Shown: piece after piece, positions 14,800-22,192 of the stretch
Layout of the letters: each line of letters begins with the position of its first letter
Numbering within the stretch: position 1 is the first letter of the stretch
NCBI GenBank assembly: GCA_002320005.1
Contig: DCJK01000029.1
Coordinates: forward strand, 1-28,748
Length of the DNA stretch: 28,748 bases
Reading direction: 5' to 3'
Source: Firmicutes bacterium UBA1702
GTDB lineage: Bacteria > Bacillota > Clostridia > Peptostreptococcales > Anaerovoracaceae
Program-made: the position numbers and the translations under genes
The notes under the pieces: model-generated
What the model was told of the DNA's origin: nothing
The model's database searches: none
What the model saw: the letters and a program-made list of their open reading frames with translations, nothing else

Positions 14800-16443
14800 C
14801 TATTCTGTTTTTTTCTGTTGGTTCTCTTCTGTCTTTTCAAGCATGACAGTTGCCTTGAACAGATCACCGTCTACGGTTATCTCAAAGATTCCATTCATAA
14901 GTTTTACCAGATCCTTGGCAATAGCCAGACCAAGTCCGCTTCCTTCGGTGTTTCTGGATTCATCGCCTCTTTTAAATCTCTCCATCAGCTCATCAGCTGA
15001 AATATTCAGCTGATCCCTGGATATATTTTTTATTTCCAGAACCACATCGTCACGGCCCTTTACGCTGATCTCTCTGACATCGATATAAACACGGCTTCCT
15101 TCAAGAGCATACTTGGAAACGTTTCCCAGCAGATTTTCTATGACTCTCCACATCAGCTGTCCGTCAGCCACCACTCTGGTACCTTCACACAGATTTTTCA
15201 CCTGCACGTCCAGTGATTTGGCACTTAACCGCTCTTCCATCTCGGCAAGGCTCTGCGTCAGAAGCGATGTTATGTCAATGGCTTCCATATTTACCGGAAT
15301 TGCTCCGGAGGAGGCTTTGGCTGCTTCAAAAAGGTTTTCTGTAAGCACCTTCAGCCGCTGAGTCTTCTGATCGATAATGTCAAGATACTCAGGTGCATTA
15401 GGACTGTCCAGTCCCTCTTTTTTCATCAGATCCACATACGATATCATAGAAGTAAGCGGTGTTTTCAGATCATGAGATACGTTGGAAATAAGTTCTGTCT
15501 TCATACGCTGATTTTTGAGCTCATTCTGAACCGCAATATTGGATGCTCTGGATATCTGGTTTATGTTGTCAGCCAGTCTGTCCAGCTCTCCTTTTATGCC
15601 TTTCTCCCCGTAATCTGTTTCTATTTTGTATGACAGGTTTCCGTTTTTAACTTCTTCCACGCCCTGTTTGATGTTTCTGAATTTTTTCACAAGACTTGGT
15701 ACAAAGATAAGAATAAGAACCAGCACAAAAGGAAGTCCTATCCATGTAGCTGATAAAAACGCCCCTGCAATGAGGATTATCATAATCTTCAGCAGTGTCC
15801 TGTCGCTGCTTTTTACAGCTTTGTAGATTGCAAGAATGCTTCCGCCCAGAAGTGATTTCTGCCAGAGCATATGCGCTTTGAACTTCTTTATCAGAGACAT
15901 CAGGCACAGCAGCATAACGGCGGTTAAGACAACCATTGCCGCTACAAGGAAGGTTCCTTCCACATTGGCAGGTATTGAGCCGCTGATGTTTTCATTGAGC
16001 TCCCATACCCCCAGAAAATCTCCGGAAAGCCACATGTAATAGAACTGCTGCATGCACAGACACACCAGCAGTCCGAGACCTACTGCCCCTGCTGCCTGAA
16101 TTTCCGACCAGATGCAGTCAAACCATGTCAGATGAATTCTTCCTTCCTCATCTTTTGCATATCGGCCGCTCATTACCGCCAGCAGAATCAGTAATCCTAT
16201 AGCTATAACAGCTCCAACAATCATACCTATGCCCGTAAAATTCAGCAGCCAGTCATGCCTTGCAGCATCTGTTATCTGCCCGTAATAGTACCCGTCATGT
16301 ACATCTTTCATCCACCTCATATCCTGGAGCGCAGCAAACATGCTTCCGGCAATTCCAACACATGTAATGATAATTACCTCAATGAAGAAAAGGAAACCGT
16401 ATGCTGCCCGTCCGGAGTTAGATTTTTTCAATTTTGTATCCAA
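14800..16443 (-). CDS. Multi-membrane-segment sensor histidine kinase
   Basis: The 547-residue product has about six hydrophobic segments (roughly 16-37, 71-92, 116-137, 164-185, 219-235 and 237-253). A short linker (252-310) resembles a HAMP region. The HisKA motif SNVSHDLKTPLTS puts the phospho-acceptor at His324. The ATP-binding domain has VIENLLGNVSKYA (N box), an atypical G1 region and GSGLGLAIAKDLV (G2). The extracellular parts are short apart from two loops (about 38-70 and 138-163), so it may sense an event in the membrane. Translation appears to start at TTG 16443 with AGGTGG upstream, since no ATG precedes the first helix. It overlaps the regulator gene by 26 nt. Position after the SEDS and PBP genes suggests a cell-envelope signal. 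Confidence 0.9.
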   Translation of the reverse strand: MDTKLKKSNSGRAAYGFLFFIEVIIITCVGIAGSMFAALQDMRWMKDVHDGYYYGQITDAARHDWLLNFTGIGMIVGAVIAIGLLILLAVMSGRYAKDEEGRIHLTWFDCIWSEIQAAGAVGLGLLVCLCMQQFYYMWLSGDFLGVWELNENISGSIPANVEGTFLVAAMVVLTAVMLLCLMSLIKKFKAHMLWQKSLLGGSILAIYKAVKSSDRTLLKIMIILIAGAFLSATWIGLPFVLVLILIFVPSLVKKFRNIKQGVEEVKNGNLSYKIETDYGEKGIKGELDRLADNINQISRASNIAVQNELKNQRMKTELISNVSHDLKTPLTSMISYVDLMKKEGLDSPNAPEYLDIIDQKTQRLKVLTENLFEAAKASSGAIPVNMEAIDITSLLTQSLAEMEERLSAKSLDVQVKNLCEGTRVVADGQLMWRVIENLLGNVSKYALEGSRVYIDVREISVKGRDDVVLEIKNISRDQLNISADELMERFKRGDESRNTEGSGLGLAIAKDLVKLMNGIFEITVDGDLFKATVMLEKTEENQQKKTE

Positions 16444-17131
16444 TCCCCCACACCACCTTTAAATATCTAGGATTTTTCGGGTCAATTTCAATTTTCTCCC
16501 TGATTCTTCTGATATGTACTGCCACCGTATTCTCAGGGCTGTATGCCGGTTCGTTCCATACGGCTTCATAAATCTGCTCTATACTGTACACTCGTCCTGC
16601 ATTCTCCGTCAGCAATTTCAAAATTCCAAATTCGATAGGCGTCACAACAACCTGTTCTCCATCCAAAGTAACCCTTTTTTCGTTGTCGTCCACAACCAGC
16701 CCCCCTGATTTGTACACGCCCGATACTGCCGGACTTCCGGCGAGACTTCCCAGATTCACATATCTCCTCAGTTGAGATTTTACCCGTGCTATAAGCTCCA
16801 GCGGGTTGAAAGGCTTTGTCACATAGTCATCAGCTCCGACATTGAGACCCGTAATCTTGTCATAATCTTCTGACTTGGCGGAAAGCATTATGATGGGGAT
16901 GTTTTTCTCTTCCCGCAGTTTCATGGTGGCCTGTACTCCGTCCATCTTAGGCATCATTATATCCATGATTATCAGGTGAAGAGTTTCTTTTCTTGCAATC
17001 TCAAGAGCCTCAAGACCGTTGTAGGCTTTAAACACCTTGTACCCCTCATTGCGCAGATATATTTCTATTGCCCCTGCTATTTCCTTATCATCATCGCAAA
17101 CCAGGATGTTCATGTTCTGCAAGTTCTCCAT
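16418..17131 (-). CDS. OmpR/PhoB-family response regulator
   Basis: The 237-residue product has a receiver domain with the acidic pocket VCDDDKE (Asp13-15), phospho-acceptor Asp57 (IIMDIMMPKMDG) and conserved Lys in DDYVTKPFNPLEL. A C-terminal winged-helix follows with VVTPIEFGILKLLTENAGRV and AVHIRRIREKIEIDPKNPRYL. The start at 17131 is chosen because AGGGGAG lies 6 nt before it; an upstream in-frame ATG at 17161 has no site. It pairs with the overlapping kinase gene. Its targets are unknown; the neighbouring PBP and SEDS genes are obvious candidates. Confidence 0.93.
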   Translation of the reverse strand: MENLQNMNILVCDDDKEIAGAIEIYLRNEGYKVFKAYNGLEALEIARKETLHLIIMDIMMPKMDGVQATMKLREEKNIPIIMLSAKSEDYDKITGLNVGADDYVTKPFNPLELIARVKSQLRRYVNLGSLAGSPAVSGVYKSGGLVVDDNEKRVTLDGEQVVVTPIEFGILKLLTENAGRVYSIEQIYEAVWNEPAYSPENTVAVHIRRIREKIEIDPKNPRYLKVVWGIGYKIEKI

Positions 17132-17168
17132 CAAACTACTCCCCTTTCGCCTTATGACCATATATTAA

Positions 17169-17192
17169 GGGCTCTTTTTTACAAAGGAGCCC
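17169..17192 (-). terminator. Possible weak terminator or attenuator after the PBP gene
   Basis: GGGCTC (17169-17174) and GAGCCC (17187-17192) form a 6-bp stem between the PBP stop and the response-regulator start. The minus-strand tail is TTAATATAT, a poor T-run, so partial read-through into the two-component genes is likely. Confidence 0.4.
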
Positions 17193-17240
17193 ATTTGTTT
17201 CTTACAAAATTATTAACTTGAATCTATTCATAGCGGCTCA

Positions 17241-18551
17241 TCAGCTGTTAGCATTAAGAGCCTGCAGCACTTTGGACGCTACCGGTCCCGCTGTGGCGGC
17301 GCCATAACCGCCTCTTTCAACGCATACTACAAAGGCCAGATCGCCGGAATATCCGCAGAACCAGGCATCAGAGGCTCTGCCGGGTGCACCTTCTGCAGTG
17401 CCTGATTTAGCGTGGAGCTCCAGTCCCGGATAATTCTGATCACCGTAATTGGTCACAACATTGTTTCTCATCATATTGCCTATCTGCTGCGCGGTATCAG
17501 CCTCCAGAAGCCTGATTTTTCCGCTGCTGCTTCCCTGCAGTATACAGGGCTCCGCAGCCTCACCTCCACCTGCAATGGCGCCGATATACACCATCATGGA
17601 CAGCGGGTTTACCTGATCCTCGAACTGGCCTATTCCTGCCCATCCCAGATTGATGTTATAAGTATCAAAGTTAAAGCTTCCGGGAACACTTTTTATTCCG
17701 TTAATATCATAGGAAGACGTAAGGCCCAGTTTGTCTACGGTCTGCTGCATAACTTCTCCTCCCATTTCCACCGCAAGAGAAGAATATGCGCAGTTGCATG
17801 AATTTGAAAGGGCGCCATATATGTCCACCGTTCCGTGGGGAGTCTCACAGGTAACCTTTTCTCCTTCAATTTCGTAACTGCCGTTGCATTTAAAAGACCA
17901 TTCATTAATATCCGGTATATTCTCAAGAGCTGCTGCCGTAGTGACCAGTTTAAAGGTGGACCCCGGTGTAGCAGTAGCTGAAATCACCTTGTTTATATAA
18001 GAACCCGATTCGGCATTCCGGGTCTCTTCTTCTGATTCCGGGTCAAATCCCGGGCTGCTTACAAGGCACAGAATCTCTCCCGTTTTATAGTTGTAAACTC
18101 CCACAAATCCGTCATATCCGTTCAGCGCATTATATGCTGTTTTAGAAGCTTGAGCATCTATTGTAAGTTTCACATCTCTTCCCGATCCCAGCAGTGTGCC
18201 TTTTGTACCTGTGACGATATTATATCCGACGATTCTGCTGCGAAAGGCATAATTAGCGCCCGTAGATATGTTCTGCCCCTTATCTCCCACGACATGAAGA
18301 GTTGCTCTCCTTATGCCGTAGTCTTCGTTATAATGCTGACCCTCGCTGTCATTTTTCAGCAGCAGCTCTCCGTTTCTGTCATATACAGTCCCTACGGCCA
18401 GGCGACCTTCGCTGTAAACGTGGGTATTGGCATAAAAGGATGCCCATGTTCCCCCGTTTATCACCAACTTTACTACAAATACTCCCAGACCCGCTATCAG
18501 CGCTGCTGCCATAATCAGGCAGAGGAGTGCCCTGCTTTCCATCTTTTTCAT
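17241..18551 (-). CDS. Class B penicillin-binding protein (transpeptidase), PbpA-like
   Basis: The 436-residue protein has one N-terminal membrane anchor (about 8-30), a short pedestal opening GRLAVGTVYDRNGELLL, and a transpeptidase domain from about 145. All three active-site motifs are present: Ser198-T-F-Lys201, Ser251-C-Asn253 and Lys382-Ser-Gly-Thr. It would cross-link peptidoglycan stem peptides. It is shorter than Firmicutes PBP2 or SpoVD (about 600-700 residues) and lacks both the long dimerisation domain and C-terminal PASTA repeats, so it resembles actinobacterial PbpA. Its ATG overlaps the stop of the SEDS gene by 4 nt (ATGA), strong evidence for a SEDS-PBP enzyme pair. Confidence 0.93.
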   Translation of the reverse strand: MKKMESRALLCLIMAAALIAGLGVFVVKLVINGGTWASFYANTHVYSEGRLAVGTVYDRNGELLLKNDSEGQHYNEDYGIRRATLHVVGDKGQNISTGANYAFRSRIVGYNIVTGTKGTLLGSGRDVKLTIDAQASKTAYNALNGYDGFVGVYNYKTGEILCLVSSPGFDPESEEETRNAESGSYINKVISATATPGSTFKLVTTAAALENIPDINEWSFKCNGSYEIEGEKVTCETPHGTVDIYGALSNSCNCAYSSLAVEMGGEVMQQTVDKLGLTSSYDINGIKSVPGSFNFDTYNINLGWAGIGQFEDQVNPLSMMVYIGAIAGGGEAAEPCILQGSSSGKIRLLEADTAQQIGNMMRNNVVTNYGDQNYPGLELHAKSGTAEGAPGRASDAWFCGYSGDLAFVVCVERGGYGAATAGPVASKVLQALNANS

Positions 18552-20371
18552 ATCTTACCCCCTGCTTTTACTGCGATGCTCGCCCTCTCTCTGGTATCCG
18601 ATGCCTTAAGAAATGCCAGAAGTGCCCATGACACCAGCATGCTGGTTCCTCCATTGGAAACGAATGGGAAAGTTACTCCCGTAAAAGGCAGTAAGTCCAC
18701 ACATCCGAACACATTGAGCATGGTCTGGAACAGGAACATTGACATTGCCCCGCAGGCAGCTATGGTATAGTATGTGGACCTCCCCGCCAGAATAGATCTG
18801 TATGCAAATACAGACAGAGTTACTATGGACAGTACCGCCAGGACTGCTATAATCAGTCCCCATTCTTCTATCAGCATGCCAAACACCATATCAGTGTCAG
18901 CAGCAGGGACGCTTTCCAGCCAGCCTTCTCCGGCCCCTACTCCCACAAGTCCGCCGCTTGCCGCCGCACTCATTGTTCTGCTCTGCTGGAACCCCGCAGC
19001 ATCCACCACTGCCGCATCCCAGACATGTCCCCATGAAGCGAATCTTGCAGCCACATAAGGTTTAAATCTCAATATCATAAATCCACCTGCAGCTGCTGCT
19101 CCCACCAGCAGAACAAGCTTTGAAAAATCGCCGCTCCTGAGAAATGATATTATCAGGAAAGTTGCAAAGAATATTATTGCGGTTCCGAAATCTCCCATGA
19201 GGCCCAGACATGCAAAACAGTATGCCGAGAAAAGCAAAAATATCATAAGATTCTTTTTTTCATACAATTCATCAAGTGTTGCGGCGCCCAGCCATATAAA
19301 AGCCACCTTTACCAGCTCTGATGGCTGGAAAGAAAATCCTCCTATCTGTATCCAGTTGCGCGCTCCGTAGCTGAAGGTTCCTATTGTGAGGTTGGCAATG
19401 AGAAGAAGTGCCGCTACGACCATAAGCACTATCCGCATGGATTTTGCTCTCTCCAGCTTGCGCAGAATTATGCACATCACGAACATCGCTGTCACTCCCA
19501 TTGCCAGCGATATGAACTGTTTAAACAGGCTTTCAGGCGCCGAAGAAGCCACCACCGCCAGACTGAGGGTAGACAGGAAAAAGGCTATGGTCTCCATCTC
19601 AAAGGCAGTATTCCCCAGACTTTTCATTACTGCGAAATATGTCCACATCAGCAGCATTAAACCGCCAAAAGCCGCGTACACCTGCACCATATGTTCAGTG
19701 CCCAGTGCAATCCCCAGCTGAAAAGCCGTCAGAAGCTGAAACAGGGTCAGTGCTGCAAGGGACGGCCCCGCTGACATGACTTGTGTATCCGAACGCCTCA
19801 TGGCTGTATTATTATTTTTTTCTTCTAAGCTTATAGGGTACAGCACCATTTCCGTCATCCCGGTTTTAATTACGTCTCCGTACTCCACTTGGACAGCGTC
19901 ACCCATCCTGGTGCCCGCGTCACCCCATTTCAAAAGTCCTCTGCCTGAAGCTTTTTTTGATCTTCTGGCTCCCCGCAAAGCACTTACATCTTCATCATTT
20001 ATATATGTTCCGTTTCTGGAACCCAGATCCCTGTATATCCATTTTCCTCTGGTATTCCTCATGAGGATTCCATGGTTGCGTGAAAGTGTAGGATCCTCCA
20101 CGGTTATATCGCAGCTTCCTGCTCTTCCTATAACATTTTCCCAGTGAGTCAGCGGCACGCTGGCTTCCTCCACGCCTGCCGGATTTCCGTCCTCATCTGT
20201 CTTGTATGTAGTCAGATGTATATATGCCCACACTTCTGCCGGATTCTTGCTTTTAAGCAGAGATTTGATAGCTCTGAGCAAAATATATATTGCCAAAAAC
20301 ACAAATACCCATCGCACCAGCTCCGTGAACAAATTGCCTAACTGGAAATTGCCTTCAAAAAAATCAAGCAT
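18548..20371 (-). CDS. FHA domain fused to a SEDS (RodA/FtsW) glycosyltransferase
   Basis: This 607-residue protein joins two modules. Residues 19-37 form a membrane helix, then a cytoplasmic FHA domain follows (about 78-180). All FHA signature residues are present: Gly82-Arg83, Ser97 with His100 (LSRNH) and Asn120-Gly121 (GSRNGTYIN). A linker leads to a polytopic SEDS domain (about 205-590) containing GARNWIQIGGFSFQPSELVKV, GDFGTAIIFF, the ADTDMVFGMLIEEWG loop and the C-terminal PFVSNGGTSML. SEDS proteins polymerise glycan strands from lipid II; FHA domains bind phosphothreonine. The start at 20371 has AGGCGG 7 nt upstream; the longer frame has no site. No Ser/Thr kinase lies in this window. 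Confidence 0.93.
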   Translation of the reverse strand: MLDFFEGNFQLGNLFTELVRWVFVFLAIYILLRAIKSLLKSKNPAEVWAYIHLTTYKTDEDGNPAGVEEASVPLTHWENVIGRAGSCDITVEDPTLSRNHGILMRNTRGKWIYRDLGSRNGTYINDEDVSALRGARRSKKASGRGLLKWGDAGTRMGDAVQVEYGDVIKTGMTEMVLYPISLEEKNNNTAMRRSDTQVMSAGPSLAALTLFQLLTAFQLGIALGTEHMVQVYAAFGGLMLLMWTYFAVMKSLGNTAFEMETIAFFLSTLSLAVVASSAPESLFKQFISLAMGVTAMFVMCIILRKLERAKSMRIVLMVVAALLLIANLTIGTFSYGARNWIQIGGFSFQPSELVKVAFIWLGAATLDELYEKKNLMIFLLFSAYCFACLGLMGDFGTAIIFFATFLIISFLRSGDFSKLVLLVGAAAAGGFMILRFKPYVAARFASWGHVWDAAVVDAAGFQQSRTMSAAASGGLVGVGAGEGWLESVPAADTDMVFGMLIEEWGLIIAVLAVLSIVTLSVFAYRSILAGRSTYYTIAACGAMSMFLFQTMLNVFGCVDLLPFTGVTFPFVSNGGTSMLVSWALLAFLKASDTRERASIAVKAGGKI

Positions 20372-20412
20372 CTGTTTCCGCCTTTCTGTAAAAAACCTCA
20401 AACCTATATTAC

Positions 20413-20457
20413 ATTGTATCACAGCAAGTCAAGAAACGGAAGTGACTGTTATGTCAC
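20413..20457 (-). promoter_or_regulatory. Promoter and inverted repeat before the FHA-SEDS gene
   Basis: The minus strand has an extended -10, TGATACAAT (hexamer 20413-20418), with a weak TTCCGT -35 (20436-20441) at 17 bp. Directly upstream is an inverted repeat GTGAC (20442-20446) N6 GTCAC (20453-20457), a position suited to an activator. Confidence 0.5.
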
Positions 20458-20474
20458 ATTTGAAGTCGTAAATC

Positions 20475-21092
20475 TCAGATTATCTTATGTTTTTGCCCCT
20501 TTACGATCATAAGGTCCATATAATACAACCCATCTTTTTTGCAGTTCCAGATGAGTCTGCCCCTTCCCACATTAGGTATTCTTGCCTGCAGATCCCACTG
20601 AGGATACAGTTTCCGAAGCATAAGGCCATCTCCCGTAAGCAGCGCAACGAAAGTTATATAATGCTCTTTTGTCATTTCATGGCTGCCTGTAATAAAATAA
20701 TCATTTTCTATTATCTCCACATGAAGTTCTTCACCCTCTCCGGCTTTTTTAGGTTTCTGTGTTTCAAGTTTTTTACCGCAGCAATATATATCTGCCTCCG
20801 CCATTGCGGCAATTACGTTGCCGCATACGGGGCATACATAAAATTCAGTTCTTTTCATATTCCCTCCTAAAATATCCTTTTCTCCCAGTTCCCCTTCAAG
20901 GAGTTTTTTTATTTCAATTCCGAACACATGAGAAATTTCTGTCAGCAGCGAAACATCAGGACATCCCATACCTCTCTCCCACTTGGAAACAGCTTTGTCG
21001 CTCACATTGAGCATATCCGCCAGTTCTCTCTGTGTCATATTTTTTTCTTTCCTGAGCTTGTAAATAAGCCTGCCTGTTTTCGTATTATCCAT
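20475..21092 (-). CDS. XRE-family regulator fused to a desulfoferrodoxin-like module
   Basis: Residues 6-65 form an XRE-type helix-turn-helix (MTQRELADMLNVSDKAVSKWERG). Residues 82-110 match a desulforedoxin iron centre: Cys87-x2-Cys90 and Cys104-Cys105. Residues 120-195 follow the superoxide reductase (neelaredoxin) domain, with His124, His138 and His144 (SHEMTKEHYITFVAL) and Cys184 at the expected iron-ligand places. The fourth His, normally three residues after the Cys (C-N-x-H-G), is Asp187 here (C-K-K-D-G). The Lys that normally precedes the first His is Leu123. I therefore infer a redox- or iron-sensing regulator rather than an active reductase. AGGAG lies 7 nt before the ATG. Confidence 0.85.
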   Translation of the reverse strand: MDNTKTGRLIYKLRKEKNMTQRELADMLNVSDKAVSKWERGMGCPDVSLLTEISHVFGIEIKKLLEGELGEKDILGGNMKRTEFYVCPVCGNVIAAMAEADIYCCGKKLETQKPKKAGEGEELHVEIIENDYFITGSHEMTKEHYITFVALLTGDGLMLRKLYPQWDLQARIPNVGRGRLIWNCKKDGLYYMDLMIVKGQKHKII

Positions 21093-21113
21093 AGTTTTTC
21101 TCCTTCTTCTGTT

Positions 21114-21142
21114 ATTATAGCTTCTTGCTGCCTATGACACAA
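21114..21142 (-). promoter_or_regulatory. Promoter of the XRE-desulfoferrodoxin gene
   Basis: TTGTGT (21137-21142), a 17-bp spacer and a consensus TATAAT (21114-21119) lie 21 nt before the start codon on the minus strand. Confidence 0.7.
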
Positions 21143-21160
21143 TAAACGCTCCGTAGAAAT

Positions 21161-21196
21161 ATAAAAGACTTCGAATTTACTGATAAATCCGAAGCC
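21161..21196 (-). terminator. Terminator of the DUF134-NifX operon
   Basis: A 12-bp stem with two G-U pairs (21167-21178 with 21185-21196), loop of 6 nt, is followed on the minus strand by TTTTAT. Confidence 0.75.
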
Positions 21197-21213
21197 TTCT
21201 TCGCATAATAATA

Positions 21214-21618
21214 TTATTTTCCACAGGTGTGTGTCTGCCCGCATCCGTGCTCTCCACAGGTATGTCCCTGTCCATCCTCATGCCGGTGATGTGTGCATGT
21301 CACATCTGAATTGTATCCCAGTCTTCCTTCAGCCAGAGCTGCTGCTGCATCGTCTGCCTGTCCCGACACTCCGCCATACAGCGTTATACCCGCCTCTACC
21401 AGTGCGTTCTTAGCACCTCCTCCTATTCCTCCGCATATTAAAGCATCTACTTTCAGCTCTTTTAATAATCCTGCCAGTGCGCCATGTCCGGATCCTGCTG
21501 TATCTACCGTCTTCGCTCCTGTAATTTCTCCGTTTTCAATTTCGTAAATTTTAAACTGTCTGGTATGTCCGAAATGCTGAAATATCATTCCGTTTTCGTA
21601 AGTAACTGCTATTTTCAT
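21214..21618 (-). CDS. NifX/NifB-C-like (dinitrogenase iron-molybdenum cofactor family) protein with His/Cys tail
   Basis: The 134-residue product has the small NifX/NifY/NifB-C fold at about 1-104: MKIAVTYENGMIFQHFGHTRQF, then KVDALICGGIGGGAKNALVEAGITLYGG. Family members bind iron-sulfur or iron-molybdenum clusters, but in non-fixing anaerobes their role is unclear. The last 27 residues are unusual, with Cys108, His110, His111, His113, His119, Cys121, His124, Cys126, His130 and Cys132, likely a metal-binding tail. The start at 21618 has GGAGGG just upstream; the longer frame has none. It follows the DUF134 gene by 22 nt, a pairing I know from other anaerobes. I saw no nitrogenase genes. Confidence 0.88.
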   Translation of the reverse strand: MKIAVTYENGMIFQHFGHTRQFKIYEIENGEITGAKTVDTAGSGHGALAGLLKELKVDALICGGIGGGAKNALVEAGITLYGGVSGQADDAAAALAEGRLGYNSDVTCTHHRHEDGQGHTCGEHGCGQTHTCGK

Positions 21619-21640
21619 ATATCCCTCCGTAGGTGTAAAT

Positions 21641-21988
21641 TTATTTTGCACAGCGATGTTTTTTGCATCCGCCGCAATCGCACATTTTTTCCCGACCACT
21701 GCAAAGTCGATAATCTCCGCCTTCTATCACAAGACGGCATCCCTCTACAATAGCCTCCGCTATCTTCATTCTTGCGCTGCTGTATATCTGCTGCACGGTG
21801 GTTCGGGCCACTCCCATATAGCCGCTGCATTCTTCCTGAGAAAATCCTTCTTTGTCTATCAGCCGCACAGCCTCGTACTCATCAACATTAAGTATGACGG
21901 TTTTCTCTGCTTTCATGCAATTCACCGGTGCAAACTCTGTATTTTCCGGCATGCAGCACACTTTACGACATTTACGCGGTCTCGGCAT
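21641..21988 (-). CDS. DUF134 (UPF0251) helix-turn-helix protein
   Basis: The 115-residue product starts MPRPRKCRKVCCMP, typical of DUF134. A sigma-70 region-4-like helix-turn-helix lies at about 34-85 (LNVDEYEAVRLIDKEGFSQEECSGYMGVARTTVQQIYSSARMKIA in two overlapping helices). A C-terminal Cys cluster follows (Cys103, Cys105, Cys108, Cys113), and Cys7, Cys11 and Cys12 lie at the N-terminus, so it may bind a metal or Fe-S cluster. It is thought to be a DNA-binding protein. Two copies of a palindrome flank its promoter, consistent with autoregulation. CAGGAGG lies 8 nt before the ATG. Confidence 0.9.
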   Translation of the reverse strand: MPRPRKCRKVCCMPENTEFAPVNCMKAEKTVILNVDEYEAVRLIDKEGFSQEECSGYMGVARTTVQQIYSSARMKIAEAIVEGCRLVIEGGDYRLCSGREKMCDCGGCKKHRCAK

Positions 21989-22016
21989 ATTATTTCCTCC
22001 TGCCTCACTTCATTTC

Positions 22017-22061
22017 TGACATATGTCAATTATATTGTATCACTTTTGTGGCATATGTCAA
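22017..22061 (-). promoter_or_regulatory. Promoter bracketed by two operator palindromes
   Basis: TTGACA (22056-22061), a 16-bp spacer and extended -10 TGATACAAT (hexamer 22034-22039) form a strong promoter. TGACATATGTCA (22017-22028) is a perfect 12-bp palindrome just downstream of the -10. TGGCATATGTCA (22049-22060), an 11/12 match, covers the -35. The two centres are 32 bp apart, about three helical turns, so bound dimers would lie on one face of the DNA and block the promoter. Confidence 0.75.
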
Positions 22062-22132
22062 TAACCTTTTTGCTTTAAGTTCCCTTAATTATGCATTGGC
22101 TATTACAAAACGCAGCTTTGCAAAAACGAGCA

Positions 22133-22162
22133 GCAGCCGGCAACTTCAACAGTGCCGGCTGC
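22133..22162 (-). terminator. Terminator of the amino-acid permease gene
   Basis: A perfect 10-bp stem, GCAGCCGGCA (22133-22142) and TGCCGGCTGC (22153-22162), with a 10-nt loop. On the minus strand TTTTT follows after a 6-nt gap. Confidence 0.75.
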
Positions 22163-22192
22163 TTGCCCGTATTATATAAATAAGCAAGGCCA

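Noticed and set aside
21214..21988. Nitrogen-fixation locus
   Set aside because: NifX-like and DUF134 proteins are common in non-fixing anaerobes, and no nifH, nifD or nifB gene is in the window.
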